Assembly: GCF_002931555.1 (NCBI RefSeq)
Contig: NZ_PSTZ01000007.1
Span: 930,001 to 994,000 of the forward strand
DNA length: 64,000 nt
Direction of reading: 5' to 3'
Source of the DNA: Pseudoclavibacter sp. RFBB5
GTDB taxonomy: Bacteria; Actinomycetota; Actinomycetes; Actinomycetales; Microbacteriaceae
Both the position numbers and the translations under genes were made by a program. Of this stretch, positions 40,136 to 49,681 are shown piece after piece. The first letter of the stretch is position 1. Each line of letters starts with the position of its first letter. Below the pieces are notes generated by a model. It searched no databases. It worked only from the letters and a program-made list of their open reading frames with translations, and was not told where the DNA came from.

Positions 40136-41416
40136 GTGGTCGTCATCCAGCCCCCGAAGTCGACACCGGATGCACCCTGGCCGGTCAGCGTCGTCTCCGA
40201 ACTCGTTCGAGACTGGATCGCGCGCCTCGGCTCCGTCTGGATCGAGGGCGAGCTCACCGGCTGGAGCATCCGAGGCGGGCACGCCTACGGCAAGATCAAG
40301 GACCTCGACGCGGACGCCACGCTCTCGGTCACCGCCTGGCGCAGCGTCGTCCAGCGTCTCGACGGCGAGTTCAAGCAAGGCGACCGCGTCATCGCGAGCG
40401 TCAAGCCAGACTTCTGGGTCAAGGGCGGCACGCTCTCGATGCAAGTCTCCGACCTGCGGCACGTCGGACTCGGCGACCTCCTCGAACGGCTCGAACGGCT
40501 CCGCAAGCAGCTGGCCGCCGAGGGCCTCTTTGCCGATGGCCGCAAGAAGGCTCTCCCCTTCCTGCCCGGCACCATCGGACTCATCACGGGGCGAGAGTCC
40601 GATGCTGAGAAGGACGTGCGACGCAACTCGGAGCTCCGCTGGCCAGCAGTGCAGTTCCGCACGATCCACACCTCCGTGCAGGGCGAGCGCACGGTCGCCG
40701 AGGTCTCGGCCGCATTGCTGCAGCTCGACGCAGACCCAGAGGTCGATGTCATCATCGTCGCGCGAGGCGGTGGCGACTTCCAGCACCTCCTCCCCTTCAG
40801 CGACGAGAGCCTCGTGCGGCTCGTCTCCGAGCTCTCGACGCCCGTCGTCAGCGCCATCGGCCACGAAGCCGATCGACCGATCCTCGACGATGTCGCCGAT
40901 CTCCGAGCCTCCACCCCGACGGACGCCGCCAAGCGGGTCGTGCCAGACGTGGCGGAGGAACTCGCTGGAGTCCAGCAGGCAAGGTCCCGAATCCTGCAGC
41001 GCATCGTCGACCGCGTTCGCAGCGAGTCGAATGCCCTCGAATCCCTCGTGTCTCGCCCGGCGCTCGCCAACCCGTCCTGGATCATCGACCAGCGCGGCGA
41101 GGAGCTCATGCGTGCCTCGCAGCGCGGCGAAGAGCTCATCACCCGTCGCCTCGACCGAGAACAGGACAAGCTCGAGTCGCTGGCCCGCCATCTGCGCGGC
41201 CTCTCCCCGCAGGGCACGCTCGAGCGCGGATACTCGATCGTCGAGCGCGTCGACGGCGCCGCTCGCACACTCGTCACGGCCTGGCAGGACGCCCCAGCAT
41301 CCGCCGAGCTCCGTATCCGCACGGCTGACGGCCGCATCACGGCCTCGTCCCTCGGCGGCGAGCCCATCATCACGACCGGCGCCTCGAATGGCGCAACGGA
41401 GGCGAACGTAGAATGA
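40136..41416 (+). CDS. xseA: Exodeoxyribonuclease VII large subunit
   Basis: This 426-residue subunit of ExoVII degrades single-stranded DNA in both directions. The N-terminal OB-fold covers about residues 15-110 (PVSVVSELVRDWIARLGSVW), the catalytic region has LITGRESDAEKDV (residue 150-162) and VIIVARGGGDFQHLLPF (205-221), and a C-terminal coiled coil follows. GTG at 40136 has AAGAGG just upstream. xseB overlaps its stop by ATGA. Confidence 0.96.
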   Translation: MVVIQPPKSTPDAPWPVSVVSELVRDWIARLGSVWIEGELTGWSIRGGHAYGKIKDLDADATLSVTAWRSVVQRLDGEFKQGDRVIASVKPDFWVKGGTLSMQVSDLRHVGLGDLLERLERLRKQLAAEGLFADGRKKALPFLPGTIGLITGRESDAEKDVRRNSELRWPAVQFRTIHTSVQGERTVAEVSAALLQLDADPEVDVIIVARGGGDFQHLLPFSDESLVRLVSELSTPVVSAIGHEADRPILDDVADLRASTPTDAAKRVVPDVAEELAGVQQARSRILQRIVDRVRSESNALESLVSRPALANPSWIIDQRGEELMRASQRGEELITRRLDREQDKLESLARHLRGLSPQGTLERGYSIVERVDGAARTLVTAWQDAPASAELRIRTADGRITASSLGGEPIITTGASNGATEANVE

Positions 41417-41646
41417 CCACCATGCAGGAACAGTCCGACATCGCAGAGCTCAGCTACGAGCAGGCACGCGACGAGCTCATCTCCGTCGTGAGCCAGCTCG
41501 AACAGGGCAGTGCCTCGCTCGAGGCCTCACTCAAGCTCTGGGAGCGCGGCGAGCAGCTCGCGGCGCACTGCGAGTCGTGGCTGCTCGGCGCACGCAAGCG
41601 CCTCGAGGCGGCACGCCGGCGCACCGACGACACCGACGAGTCCTGA
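41413..41646 (+). CDS. xseB: Exodeoxyribonuclease VII small subunit
   Basis: This 77-residue protein is a helical hairpin, [20 protein letters not shown] then [18 protein letters not shown], as expected of XseB. It binds the coiled coil of XseA and is needed for activity. It overlaps xseA by 4 bases and the next gene by 1 base. Confidence 0.96.
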   Translation: MTTMQEQSDIAELSYEQARDELISVVSQLEQGSASLEASLKLWERGEQLAAHCESWLLGARKRLEAARRRTDDTDES

Positions 41647-42293
41647 TGGCCAAGCAGAAGCAACCCCCGATCGTCGCGGAGCTCGGTCGCCCCGAGACTC
41701 CGGAAGAGACCTTCGCGCGAAAGGCCGAGTCCTCGCGCCTTTACCGCAAGCGCAAGACGATCAACAATCTCGTCTACTCGCTCCTCGTCTCGCTCGGCCT
41801 CGTTGTCTTCATCGTCGCCATCGTTCCGCGCAACGAGACGCCGGTGTCCTTCGACGTCGACTTCGCCTCGGAGGCCGAGAGCGCGCAGGGCGACTTCGCC
41901 GAGCCGCTCGTCGTGCCGCAGGTCCCGGCAGACTGGACCGCGAACGAGGCCGAGATCCGCACGAGCGCCGACGGCGTGAGCGAGTGGTACATCGGCTTCC
42001 TCGTCGGCCCGAAGGATGCCCCGACGGAGTACGTGGGGCTGAGCCAGGGCATCGGCGTCAACCCGACCTGGTTGCTCGACGCAACGCGCGAGCGCACGCC
42101 GACGGGCACCGTGCAGGTCGGCGGCCTCGACTGGATCGAGTACGACGCGACGAACCTGAGCCCGGAGGACGCCGGCAACCGTGCCTACATGCTCGTCCAC
42201 GAGCAGGGCGACCAGGCCTACCTCGTCTACGGCAACAACAAGCCGGAGACCGTCACGAAACTGGCAGAGCTCGTCGCTGCCGACCTCGGCTGA
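41646..42293 (+). CDS. DUF4245 domain-containing membrane-anchored protein
   Basis: This 215-residue protein has a cytoplasmic N-terminal tail, a single transmembrane helix near residues 40-62 ([19 protein letters not shown]) and an extracytoplasmic DUF4245 domain with the segments [13 protein letters not shown] and [13 protein letters not shown]. The role is unknown, but its position between xseB and fumC is common in Actinobacteria. The ATG at 41646 overlaps the xseB stop (TGATG). Confidence 0.87.
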   Translation: MAKQKQPPIVAELGRPETPEETFARKAESSRLYRKRKTINNLVYSLLVSLGLVVFIVAIVPRNETPVSFDVDFASEAESAQGDFAEPLVVPQVPADWTANEAEIRTSADGVSEWYIGFLVGPKDAPTEYVGLSQGIGVNPTWLLDATRERTPTGTVQVGGLDWIEYDATNLSPEDAGNRAYMLVHEQGDQAYLVYGNNKPETVTKLAELVAADLG

Positions 42294-42318
42294 GGCCAGT
42301 ACTCGGTAGGCTGGCCTC
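42292..42318 (+). other. Hairpin upstream of fumC
   Basis: GAGGCCAG (42292-42299) and CTGGCCTC (42311-42318) pair perfectly around an 11-base loop. It begins at the DUF4245 stop. The loop contains TAGGCT (42307-42312), a possible -10 hexamer for fumC; the hairpin could therefore be a terminator or overlap a promoter. Confidence 0.45.
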
Positions 42319-42352
42319 TACAGAGATCGGCTACCTGGAAAGGTCACACAAC

Positions 42353-43756
42353 GTGGTGGAAAATCAAGACGAGTACCGCATCGAGCACGACACGATGGGC
42401 GAGGTCCGCGTTCCCAAGAACGCCCTCTACGCTGCGCAGACTCAGCGCGCCGTCGAGAACTTCCCCATCTCCGGTGCGGGCCTCGAACCGGGCCAGATCA
42501 TCGCCCTCGCACGCATCAAGCGCGCCGCCGCGATCGTGAACGCCAAGCTCGGCATCATCGAGCAGCCCGTGGCCGACGCCATCGTGGCCGCCGCACAGCA
42601 GATAATCGACGGAGAGCACCTCGATCAGTTCCCGATCGACGTCTACCAGACCGGCTCTGGCACCTCGTCGAACATGAACATCAACGAGGTCCTCGCGACT
42701 CTCGCCACACGAGGCCTCGGGGAGACCGTTCACCCGAACGACCACGTGAACGCCTCGCAGTCGTCGAATGACGTGTTCCCGACGTCGGTGCACGTCGCAG
42801 TCACGGACGCGCTGCTCAACAACCTCGTCCCCGGTCTCGAGCACCTCGCTGAAGCCCTCGAGCGCAAAGCCCAGCAGTGGGCGACCACCGTGAAGGCCGG
42901 CCGCACGCACCTCATGGATGCGACCCCGGTCACACTCGGCCAGGAGTTCGCCGGCTACGCCAGGCAGATCCGCCTCGGCATCGAGCGCGTGCAGTCGACG
43001 ATCTCACGCGTCGCCGAGGTCCCCCTCGGTGGAACCGCGACGGGCACCGGCATCAACACCCCGGCCGGGTTCTCGCAGCAGGTTATCGCCGAGCTGGCCG
43101 AGAACTCGAAGCTCCCCCTCACCGAGGCGCTCGACCACTTCGAGGCACAGGGTGCGCGTGACGGCCTCGTCGAAGCCTCGGGCGCGCTGCGGACGATCGC
43201 GGTGAGCCTCATCAAGATCAACAACGACCTCCGCTGGATGGGATCGGGGCCGAACACGGGCCTCGGCGAGATCCTGATCCCCGACCTGCAGCCGGGCTCC
43301 TCGATCATGCCGGGCAAGGTCAACCCGGTCGTGCCAGAGGCGGTCCTCATGGTGGCATCGCGCGTCATCGGCAACGACGCGGCCATCGTCTTCGGAGGAG
43401 CCTCTGGTTCGTTCGAGCTGAACGTGCAGATCCCCGTCATGGGAACCGCGCTGCTCGAGTCCATCCGTCTCCTCGCGAACAGCGTCCGCGTGCTCGCTGA
43501 CAAGACCGTCGATGGCCTCGTCGCCAACGAAGAGCGCGCTCGCGCCCTGGCCGAGTCCTCCCCGTCGATCGTCACTCCGCTCAACCGCGTCATCGGGTAC
43601 GAGGCCGCCGCGAAGATCGCGAAGTACTCCGTTGCAAACAAGGTCACCGTCCGCCAGGCCGTCATCGACCTCGGCTACGTCGAGCGTGGCGACATCACGG
43701 AAGAGCAGCTCGACGAGAAGCTCGACGTGCTCAGCATGACCTCGCCGAACCTGTAA
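42353..43756 (+). CDS. fumC: Class II fumarate hydratase
   Basis: This 467-residue enzyme interconverts fumarate and malate in the TCA cycle. It carries the superfamily signature [11 protein letters not shown] (near residue 321-331) with the catalytic Ser, [15 protein letters not shown] (about 100-114), [14 protein letters not shown] (about 130) and [13 protein letters not shown] (about 180). GTG at 42353 (or the next GTG at 42356) is preceded by GGAAAGG. It forms a single-gene unit bounded by a hairpin upstream and a strong terminator downstream. Confidence 0.97.
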   Translation: MVENQDEYRIEHDTMGEVRVPKNALYAAQTQRAVENFPISGAGLEPGQIIALARIKRAAAIVNAKLGIIEQPVADAIVAAAQQIIDGEHLDQFPIDVYQTGSGTSSNMNINEVLATLATRGLGETVHPNDHVNASQSSNDVFPTSVHVAVTDALLNNLVPGLEHLAEALERKAQQWATTVKAGRTHLMDATPVTLGQEFAGYARQIRLGIERVQSTISRVAEVPLGGTATGTGINTPAGFSQQVIAELAENSKLPLTEALDHFEAQGARDGLVEASGALRTIAVSLIKINNDLRWMGSGPNTGLGEILIPDLQPGSSIMPGKVNPVVPEAVLMVASRVIGNDAAIVFGGASGSFELNVQIPVMGTALLESIRLLANSVRVLADKTVDGLVANEERARALAESSPSIVTPLNRVIGYEAAAKIAKYSVANKVTVRQAVIDLGYVERGDITEEQLDEKLDVLSMTSPNL

Positions 43757-43770
43757 GCGCGCGTCTGCGC

Positions 43771-43808
43771 AGCAATGACCCGCCGTGGCGACACGGCGGG
43801 TCATTGCT
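43771..43808. terminator. Bidirectional terminator between fumC and prepilin peptidase
   Basis: A perfect 16-base stem, 43771-43786 with 43793-43808, and a 6-base loop (GGCGAC). It lies in the 107 bases between the convergent stops. Confidence 0.8.
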
Positions 43809-43863
43809 GTCATCCCCCGGCGCTGTCCTCAAGCGGGCGGGCGCCGTCGCACGCGCGTAGCGG

Positions 43864-44493
43864 TCACACCGGCCCGGACACGGCCAGCCACGTCACGGGG
43901 AGCCAGTAACCGGCGAGCAGCGCCGGCCCGAACGCGATGCTCCGCCGCCGATCGCGGGTGCAGGCGAGCACGACGATGCTCTGCAGTCCCCCGAACAGGA
44001 CGGCGAGGAAGACGAGGAGAGCGGGGAGGGACGGGTGCACCAGAGCCGCCGCGGCCGCGAGGACGGCCCCGAGTTTCACGTCACCCATGCCCAGCCCGCC
44101 GAGCACCGAGCAGAGCAGGAGCACAGCTCCGACCAGCACGCCGATGACGATCGCCACCACGTCGAGGCTCCCGGTGAGGAGCCAGTCGAGGCAGCACGCG
44201 AGCAGCAGGCCAAGCGCGGCGAACACCACAAGCGGATTCGGCAGTCGGTGCTCGCTCACGTCAGTGACGACGAGACGGGGCGTGACGATTGCGAGCGCGA
44301 CCATCACCGGGAGCTCGCCGAGCCGCCCCGCAACCGCCGCGGCGACCGCCACGCCGACCAGGGCGCCAACGCACAGCAACTCCCCGAAGCTCCACCGCCG
44401 TGACGAAGAGGCCGGGCCCCGCGCTCCCCCGTGTTCGCGCGCGGAGCCCAGCCTCGTCACGGCAGAAGAGCTCCCCCTCGCTCTCTCTGCCAT
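43864..44493 (-). CDS. A24 family prepilin peptidase (leader peptidase type)
   Basis: This 209-residue integral membrane aspartic protease has seven predicted helices. The two catalytic aspartates are in VTDVSEHRLPNPL near residue 78 and LGGLGMGDVKLGAVL near 135 (GxGD motif). The N-terminal methylase domain of full-length PilD is absent; it is the short TadV/CpaA-type form. No Tad/Flp or type IV pilus gene is present in the window, so the substrates must be elsewhere. The start is ATG at 44493. Confidence 0.9.
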   Translation of the reverse strand: MAERARGSSSAVTRLGSAREHGGARGPASSSRRWSFGELLCVGALVGVAVAAAVAGRLGELPVMVALAIVTPRLVVTDVSEHRLPNPLVVFAALGLLLACCLDWLLTGSLDVVAIVIGVLVGAVLLLCSVLGGLGMGDVKLGAVLAAAAALVHPSLPALLVFLAVLFGGLQSIVVLACTRDRRRSIAFGPALLAGYWLPVTWLAVSGPV

Positions 44494-44558
44494 GCCAGAA
44501 CGCTAGTCACCACACTCATGCCGCGCAGAAGTTATCCACAGGCTCGAGGGCGTGGGCG

Positions 44559-44582
44559 CTGCCCGAAGTGCAATCCGGGCAG
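44559..44582 (-). terminator. Hairpin after the PhoH gene
   Basis: CTGCCCG (44559-44565) and CGGGCAG (44576-44582) form a 7-base stem with a 10-base loop, 22 bases past the PhoH stop. It is a likely terminator for the minus-strand PhoH transcript. Confidence 0.5.
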
Positions 44583-44603
44583 TCCCCGCGCCCGTCCGCA
44601 GCC

Positions 44604-45977
44604 TCACACCTCGTAGTCACCCAGCAGCTCGGTGACCAGCGCGGCGATGTCGCTGCGCTCGGACCTCGTCAGCGTCATGTGGGCGAAGAGCTTGTGCCCC
44701 TTGAGCGTCTCGATCACCGAGGCGACGCCGTCATGCCGACCGACGCGCAGATTGTCGCGCTGAGCGACGTCGTGGGTGAGCACCACGCGCGAGTTCTTGC
44801 CGATGCGCGAGAGCGTCGTGAGCAGCACGTTCCGTTCGAGCGACTGTGCCTCATCCACGATCACGAAGGCGTCGTGGAGCGACCGCCCGCGGATGTGCGT
44901 GAGAGGGAGGATCTCGAGCATGCCGCGATCCATGACCTCGTCGATGACGTTCTCGGAGACGATCGCCGACAGGGCGTCGTAGACCGCCTGCCCCCAAGGG
45001 TTCATCTTCTCGCCCTGATCGCCGGGCAGGAAGCCGAGCTCCTGCCCGCCCACCGCGAAGAGCGGGCGGAAGACCATGATCTTCCGGTGCAGCCCGCGTT
45101 CGAGGACTGACTCGAGGCCCGCGGCCAGGGCGAGGGCACTCTTCCCAGTACCCGCGCGTCCGCCGAGCGACACGATGCCGATCGACTGATCGAGGAGCAG
45201 GTCGATGGCGAGACGCTGCTCCGCCGAACGCCCGTGCACGCCGAACACATCCAGATCGCCCCGCACAAGTCGGACGGCGCCCTTCCCCGACACGCGTCCG
45301 AGCGCGGAGCCTCGATCCGAGTGGATCACGAGGCTCGTGTTGACGGGCAGCTCGTCGACGGCCCCGGTCGCGACCGTCTCGTCGGTGTACAGCGTGTCGA
45401 GCTCGTCCGCCCCGAGCGAGATCTCGGCGACCCCCGTGTAGCCGGTGTCGCGAGCCAACTCGGCCCGATACTCCTCAGCGGCGAGGCCGATCGCCGACGC
45501 CTTGACGCGCATCGGCAGGTCCTTGGACACGACGGTGACCGCGAGCCCCTCGCCAGCCAGGTTCTGCGCGACCGCCAGGATGCGCGTGTCGTTGTCTCCG
45601 AGCTGCATCCCGCTGGGCAGCACGCTCATGTTCGAGTGGTTGAGCTCGACTCGCAACGTGCCTCCGGCCTCCCCGATGGCGATCGGGAAGTCGAGGCGCT
45701 CATGCTTGATGCGCAGCTCATCGAGGAACCGGAGCGCCTGGCGTGCGAAGTACCCGATCTCCGGGTCGTGCCGCTTCTTCTCGAGCTCCGTGATGACGAC
45801 GACGGGAATGACGACGGCATGCTCCGCGAAACGGAAGAGGGCCCTCGGATCGCTGAGGAGCACCGACGTGTCGAGCACGTAGGTGCGGGTCGAGGTCGCG
45901 GTGTCGGGAACCGCGACGTGCACGGCGCTCCCTTCCTCGTTCTCGAGGTGGTCGGTGTTGCGCTGTGCGGGTGTCAC
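44604..45977 (-). CDS. PIN-PhoH family RNA-processing ATPase (PhoH2-like)
   Basis: This 457-residue protein fuses a PIN ribonuclease domain (residues 33-165, [14 protein letters not shown] with the catalytic Asp, [12 protein letters not shown], and [10 protein letters not shown] near residue 128) to a PhoH ATPase (about 240-457, Walker [15 protein letters not shown] and Walker [12 protein letters not shown]). Such PhoH2 proteins unwind and cleave RNA in Mycobacterium. GTG at 45977 has AAGGAG about 10 bases before it. It is preceded by a 204-base gap that holds no other gene. Confidence 0.94.
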   Translation of the reverse strand: MTPAQRNTDHLENEEGSAVHVAVPDTATSTRTYVLDTSVLLSDPRALFRFAEHAVVIPVVVITELEKKRHDPEIGYFARQALRFLDELRIKHERLDFPIAIGEAGGTLRVELNHSNMSVLPSGMQLGDNDTRILAVAQNLAGEGLAVTVVSKDLPMRVKASAIGLAAEEYRAELARDTGYTGVAEISLGADELDTLYTDETVATGAVDELPVNTSLVIHSDRGSALGRVSGKGAVRLVRGDLDVFGVHGRSAEQRLAIDLLLDQSIGIVSLGGRAGTGKSALALAAGLESVLERGLHRKIMVFRPLFAVGGQELGFLPGDQGEKMNPWGQAVYDALSAIVSENVIDEVMDRGMLEILPLTHIRGRSLHDAFVIVDEAQSLERNVLLTTLSRIGKNSRVVLTHDVAQRDNLRVGRHDGVASVIETLKGHKLFAHMTLTRSERSDIAALVTELLGDYEV

Positions 45978-46181
45978 GGCAGTTCCGCTCCTTCGCCAAG
46001 CTCTCGCTCGTCGTTGGGTTACGTTCCGACCACAGGGGCACTCGGTAGGGTGAAACGAACTTCGGGAACCTGTGGCCGTTTCGATCAGGCACCGTACCTG
46101 ATGGCATTAACGTACGACGATGCCGCGCACGCCACGCGCAGGCGAACGTTAAATCTTGGCTCGTGTCTGGGAGCGCGGCCG

Positions 46182-46964
46182 CTACTGCCCGTAGCGGCGT
46201 TGGCGCGAAGCGAAGTCACGCAGGGCGCGCAGGAAATCGACCTCTCGCAGGTCCGGCCCGAGCGCCTCGACGAAGTAGAACTCCGAGTGGGCCGACTGCC
46301 ACAGCATGAAGTCGCTGAGCCGCTGCTCACCCGAGGTGCGGATCACGAGGTCGGGGTCTGGCTGCCCGCCTGTGTAGAGGTGCTCCGCGATGAGGTCGGG
46401 GGTGAGGATGTCCGCGAGTGCGGCGACATCGCCCCCGTCTGCTGCGTGCGCTCGCACGATCCGCCGCATCGCGTCGACGATCTCGCTGCGGCCTCCGTAC
46501 CCCACGGCAAGGTTCACGTGCATGCCACGGCGCTGAGCCGTGTCGCGCTGCAGGCGCTCGAGCGTCGCCCCGAGCCCGGCTGGGAGATGCTCCGAGGACC
46601 CCGCATGGTGCACTCGCCAGCGCGCATTGTCGGCGATCTGCACCGCGAGCTTCTCGATGATGTCGATGAGGGCGTCGAGCTCCTCGCTGCTGCGGTTCTT
46701 GAGGTTGTCGTTCGAGAGCAGGTAGAGCGTGACGACCTGCACTCCCTCCCGGTCGCACCAGGCGAGGAATTCCATCATCTTGGCCGCGCCCGCCGCGTGC
46801 CCCTGCGCGGCGTCGCGCAGGCCGAGCTGCTTGGCCCAGCGCCGGTTGCCGTCGATGATCATCGCGACGTGCTTCGGCTTGGGACGTCCGTGCAGAGATC
46901 GACGCAGCCGCCTCGTGTACAGCCCGTACAGGAAGCTCCGCAAGCTGGTGGGAATCATCGACAT
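46182..46964 (-). CDS. uppS: Isoprenyl (cis-polyprenyl) diphosphate synthase
   Basis: This 260-residue enzyme lengthens an allylic diphosphate with IPP in cis configuration to make undecaprenyl or decaprenyl carrier lipids. The signature HVAMIIDGNRRWAKQLGL near residues 31-48 carries the catalytic Asp; later motifs VTLYLLSNDNLKNRSSEE and LVIRTSGEQRLSDFMLWQSAHSE are present. ATG at 46964 has no Shine-Dalgarno. A small stem GCCGCTAC/GTAGCGGC overlaps the stop codon. It is divergent from a hemolysin III family gene. Confidence 0.95.
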   Translation of the reverse strand: MSMIPTSLRSFLYGLYTRRLRRSLHGRPKPKHVAMIIDGNRRWAKQLGLRDAAQGHAAGAAKMMEFLAWCDREGVQVVTLYLLSNDNLKNRSSEELDALIDIIEKLAVQIADNARWRVHHAGSSEHLPAGLGATLERLQRDTAQRRGMHVNLAVGYGGRSEIVDAMRRIVRAHAADGGDVAALADILTPDLIAEHLYTGGQPDPDLVIRTSGEQRLSDFMLWQSAHSEFYFVEALGPDLREVDFLRALRDFASRQRRYGQ

Positions 46965-46994
46965 GGTTCAGCCAACGTACCGGACCCCGGGTCG

Positions 46995-47022
46995 GATACA
47001 CGTGCACGAGGCCGCGTAGAGT
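46995..47022 (+). promoter_or_regulatory. Putative leaderless promoter for the hemolysin III gene
   Basis: GATACA (46995-47000) and TAGAGT (47017-47022) are 16 bases apart, and TAGAGT lies 6 bases before the GTG at 47029. No useful Shine-Dalgarno exists. Confidence 0.45.
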
Positions 47023-47028
47023 TCGAGG

Positions 47029-47772
47029 GTGGCTTCAGAACATCACGCAGACGATGAACTCGACCCGGGGCCGGAGCCCATGGTGCACCTGCCGGTGCTC
47101 GAGGCAGAGTCGGGGGCTCCCGTCGTGGAGGCGAAACCGTCCTGGCGCGGCTGGGTGCACGCCGGCACGCTTCCCGTGTCGGTCGTTGCCGGCATCGTGC
47201 TCATCGTGCTCGCCGAGGGCACCACCGCGAAGCTCGCCTGCGCGCTCTACGCGCTCTGCTCGTGGCTGCTGTTCGGCATCTCAGCGCTCTACCACCGCTT
47301 CAACTGGAGCGAGAAGGCTCGTGTCGCGCTCAAGCGCTTCGACCACGCCAACATCTTCCTGCTCATCTCGGGGACGTACGCGCCTATCGCGCTCGTCGCC
47401 TTGCCACCGGAGAAGGGGTGGCCGCTGTTCGCAGTCGTCTGGGTCGCCGCGCTGCTCGGCATCTGCTTCCGCGTGTTCTGGATCGGCGCGCCGCGCTGGC
47501 TCTACGTGGCCCTGTACATCTCACTCGGGTGGGCGGCCGTCGCATACCTCGGCGATATCGCGGCTGTCAACGTGGCGACGGTGGTGCTCATCGTCGTCGG
47601 AGGCCTCTTCTACACCGTCGGCGCGGTCTTCTACGCGCTCAAGCGCCCGAACTTCTGGCCGGGCCACTTCGGCTTCCACGAGCTGTTCCACGTCTTCACG
47701 GTGCTTGCGTTCCTGAGCCAGTGGACGGGCATCCTGCTGCTGTGCATCGACCCGCCGGTCTTCACCGGCTGA
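47029..47772 (+). CDS. Hemolysin III family (PAQR) membrane protein
   Basis: This 247-residue protein has seven transmembrane helices from about residue 45. The PAQR motifs are conserved: SALYHRFNW near residues 85-93, KRFDHANIFLLISGTYAP near 104-121 and FGFHELFHVFTV near 210-221, which contain the Ser, Asp and His residues of a putative zinc hydrolase. The N-terminal 40 residues are acidic. The name hemolysin is historical; the function is unproven. GTG at 47029 is supported by a leaderless-type promoter. Confidence 0.93.
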   Translation: MASEHHADDELDPGPEPMVHLPVLEAESGAPVVEAKPSWRGWVHAGTLPVSVVAGIVLIVLAEGTTAKLACALYALCSWLLFGISALYHRFNWSEKARVALKRFDHANIFLLISGTYAPIALVALPPEKGWPLFAVVWVAALLGICFRVFWIGAPRWLYVALYISLGWAAVAYLGDIAAVNVATVVLIVVGGLFYTVGAVFYALKRPNFWPGHFGFHELFHVFTVLAFLSQWTGILLLCIDPPVFTG

Positions 47773-47797
47773 CCGGACGGACGCTGACCGGACGGAC

Positions 47798-48166
47798 CTA
47801 GTCAGCGATCTTCTTCTCGCCTGCGGCCTGCTCTGCGTCCGGTGCGGCCTGTCCGTCCGGGTGGGCATCTCCCGTCGCCGCGGCGCCCGAGTCTGCCGGC
47901 CCCGCAGCGGCCGCAACGTCCGCGGCCTTGCCCACAGCGACCTCGCCCTGCAGCTGCTCGCGGATGCGCGCTCGCGCCTGGACGCGGCTCGTCCGGCGGA
48001 TGAGGTCCATCACGAGCAGTCCGGTCGCGACCGCGACGAAGATGAAGACGAAGAAGCCGAGCGGGCCCGGGGTCACGTCATCCGGGTTGAAAGGCAGTTC
48101 CTCCCCCGGCGTCGGCGCGGTCGCGGCGAGTGTCAGCATCCAGGTCTGGACCTGCGCGACGAGCAT
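47798..48166 (-). CDS. Small membrane protein cotranscribed with mca
   Basis: This 122-residue protein has a short N-terminal hydrophobic stretch, one clear transmembrane helix (FFVFIFVAVATGLLVMDLI, about residues 38-56) and a cytoplasmic basic and then Ala/Asp-rich low-complexity tail. It follows mca, and its ATG at 48166 overlaps the mca stop (TGATG); a GTG at 48169 is an alternative. A small membrane protein at this position is common in actinobacteria. Its function is unknown. Confidence 0.75.
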   Translation of the reverse strand: MLVAQVQTWMLTLAATAPTPGEELPFNPDDVTPGPLGFFVFIFVAVATGLLVMDLIRRTSRVQARARIREQLQGEVAVGKAADVAAAAGPADSGAAATGDAHPDGQAAPDAEQAAGEKKIAD

Positions 48167-49062
48167 CACGCGGAAGCCCCCGGGGAGCGCTGCTTGTCGT
48201 CATTGCGCTCGTCGACACCGCTGAACAGGTCGGTCTCCGGCGTCGGCGCATCGACGCGTGAGTCCACCAGCTCGAAGTCGTCGTACGGGTATGCCGCCGC
48301 CTCGATGTCGCGTGGAATCGCGAAGAAGCCGCTATCGGGTGCCACCTGGCTGGCGTGCGAACGCAGGGCCGAGTCGCGGGCGTCGAAGAACTCGTCGATC
48401 TGGATCTGGGTCGTGACGTTGCTGGGCTTGTCGCGCATCCAGGCGAGCATCTGCTCGAGGCGCTCGAGGAGCGGCGAATCCGGGTCGAGTCCCTTGATGT
48501 GCTGCAGGAGGCTATCCGCCCGCTTGCCGTTCATGGTGCGGTCGTAGTAGAGCTTCGAGATGCGCCAGGGTGCGCCGAGCTCGGGGTGCGAGGCGAGTCC
48601 GGACTCGCGCCAGACGCGCATGGAGACGTCATGCGTGCGGATGTGGTCTGGGTGCGGGTAGCCGCCATTCTCGTCGTACGTGACGAGCACGTGCGGGCGG
48701 AACTCACGGACGAGGCGCAGCAGCGGCCGCGCGGAGATGTCGAGTGGGATGCTCGCGAACGAGTTCACGGGCAGCGAGCCGTCTTCCGACGCCATCCCGG
48801 AGTCGACGTACCCGAGCCAGCGGTGCTCGACGCCGAGGAACTCCTGTGCGGCGGCCATCTCGACGCGGCGGAGGCCCGCGAGGTCGCGCTGCGCGTGGAA
48901 GACGGATTCGAGCCCCGGGTTGAGGATGTCGCCAGCCTCGCCACCGGTGCAGCTGACCACCATGACCTCGGCACCCCTCGCACGGTACGCGGCGTAGGTC
49001 GCTGCACCCTTGCTGGACTCGTCATCGGGATGGGCGTGGACCGCCATCAGTCGAAGTGTCAC
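48166..49062 (-). CDS. mca: Mycothiol S-conjugate amidase
   Basis: This 298-residue zinc enzyme cleaves mycothiol S-conjugates to yield mercapturic acids for export. The metal motif is HAHPDDESSKGA near residues 9-20; NGGYPHPDHIRTHDVS near 132-147 holds the second histidine pair; the C-terminal part carries QIDEFFDARDSALRSHASQ typical of Mca rather than MshB. GTG at 49062 is preceded by GAGGAG. It marks the organism as a mycothiol-producing actinobacterium. Confidence 0.95.
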   Translation of the reverse strand: MTLRLMAVHAHPDDESSKGAATYAAYRARGAEVMVVSCTGGEAGDILNPGLESVFHAQRDLAGLRRVEMAAAQEFLGVEHRWLGYVDSGMASEDGSLPVNSFASIPLDISARPLLRLVREFRPHVLVTYDENGGYPHPDHIRTHDVSMRVWRESGLASHPELGAPWRISKLYYDRTMNGKRADSLLQHIKGLDPDSPLLERLEQMLAWMRDKPSNVTTQIQIDEFFDARDSALRSHASQVAPDSGFFAIPRDIEAAAYPYDDFELVDSRVDAPTPETDLFSGVDERNDDKQRSPGASA

Positions 49063-49158
49063 TGGTCTCCTCGTGGAACGTTAACCTAGGTAGAGAGCCT
49101 ATCTCGCGCGGCCGCCAGTTTCTGGCCGTGCACGCCCTCCCGCCGAGAGGAACCCCCA

Positions 49159-49614
49159 GTGTCAGCTGAACGCGAAACCGTCGCCGCGGCCACCCCCGCA
49201 GCCGACCTCGCATCCCGCGCTGATCTCGTCGATCGATATGGCGCGCGCGCCCCCCGCTCCGAGAAGAAGCCGGAACGCTGGATCTGGATGGTGGTCGGCA
49301 TCTTCGTCATCGCGGTCGTCGCGTTCTGGGCGACGACGACCGTCGGCCCGGTCTCCTCCTCGGCGATCCGCGCCGACACCGTTCGGTTCTCGATCCTGGA
49401 CGACGCGAACGTGAGCTTCGACTACCGCATCACGGCCCCGGCAGGCACCGAGGTGACCTGCGCCATCGAGATCCGCGACGAGCAGCAGGCAGTCGTCGGC
49501 TGGGACGTCGTGGAAGTCCCACCCACCGACGAGGCGTCCCAGGTGCTGAATGTCCAGGTCCGGACGACGAAGGCGGGCACGACGGCTTTGGTGAAGGAAT
49601 GCTGGTTGCCGTAG
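49159..49614 (+). CDS. DUF4307 domain-containing membrane protein
   Basis: This 151-residue protein has an N-terminal cytoplasmic tail with DLVDRYG, one transmembrane helix near residues 43-60 (WMVVGIFVIAVVAFWATT), and an extracytoplasmic DUF4307 domain with VSFDYRITAPAGTEVTCAIE and a terminal ECWLP. It is a hallmark actinobacterial gene, divergent from mca and upstream of greA. GTG at 49159 is preceded by GAGAGGAA. Confidence 0.88.
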   Translation: MSAERETVAAATPAADLASRADLVDRYGARAPRSEKKPERWIWMVVGIFVIAVVAFWATTTVGPVSSSAIRADTVRFSILDDANVSFDYRITAPAGTEVTCAIEIRDEQQAVVGWDVVEVPPTDEASQVLNVQVRTTKAGTTALVKECWLP

Positions 49615-49650
49615 AATGGTGACTGAGGCCCTGACTCGCGTCAGGGCTTT
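49588..49650 (+). promoter_or_regulatory. Putative greA promoter with a 5'-terminal hairpin
   Basis: TTGGTG (49588-49593) and TAGAAT (49612-49617) are 18 bases apart and overlap the end of the DUF4307 gene. The transcript would start near 49624, directly before the stem GCCCTGAC/GTCAGGGC (49628-49647, loop TCGC) that is followed by TTT. The stem could stabilise the 5' end or attenuate. Confidence 0.45.
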
Positions 49651-49681
49651 GGTCGTATCCGGCTGCACAAGGAGTTCCAGC

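Noticed and set aside
43864-44493. Part of a Tad/type IV pilus locus
   Set aside because: Only the peptidase is here; none of the neighbours encode pilins, ATPases or assembly proteins.
48166-49062. mshB (mycothiol biosynthesis deacetylase) instead of mca
   Set aside because: The C-terminal segments match the amidase Mca, and the position beside DUF4307 and greA is the usual one for mca.
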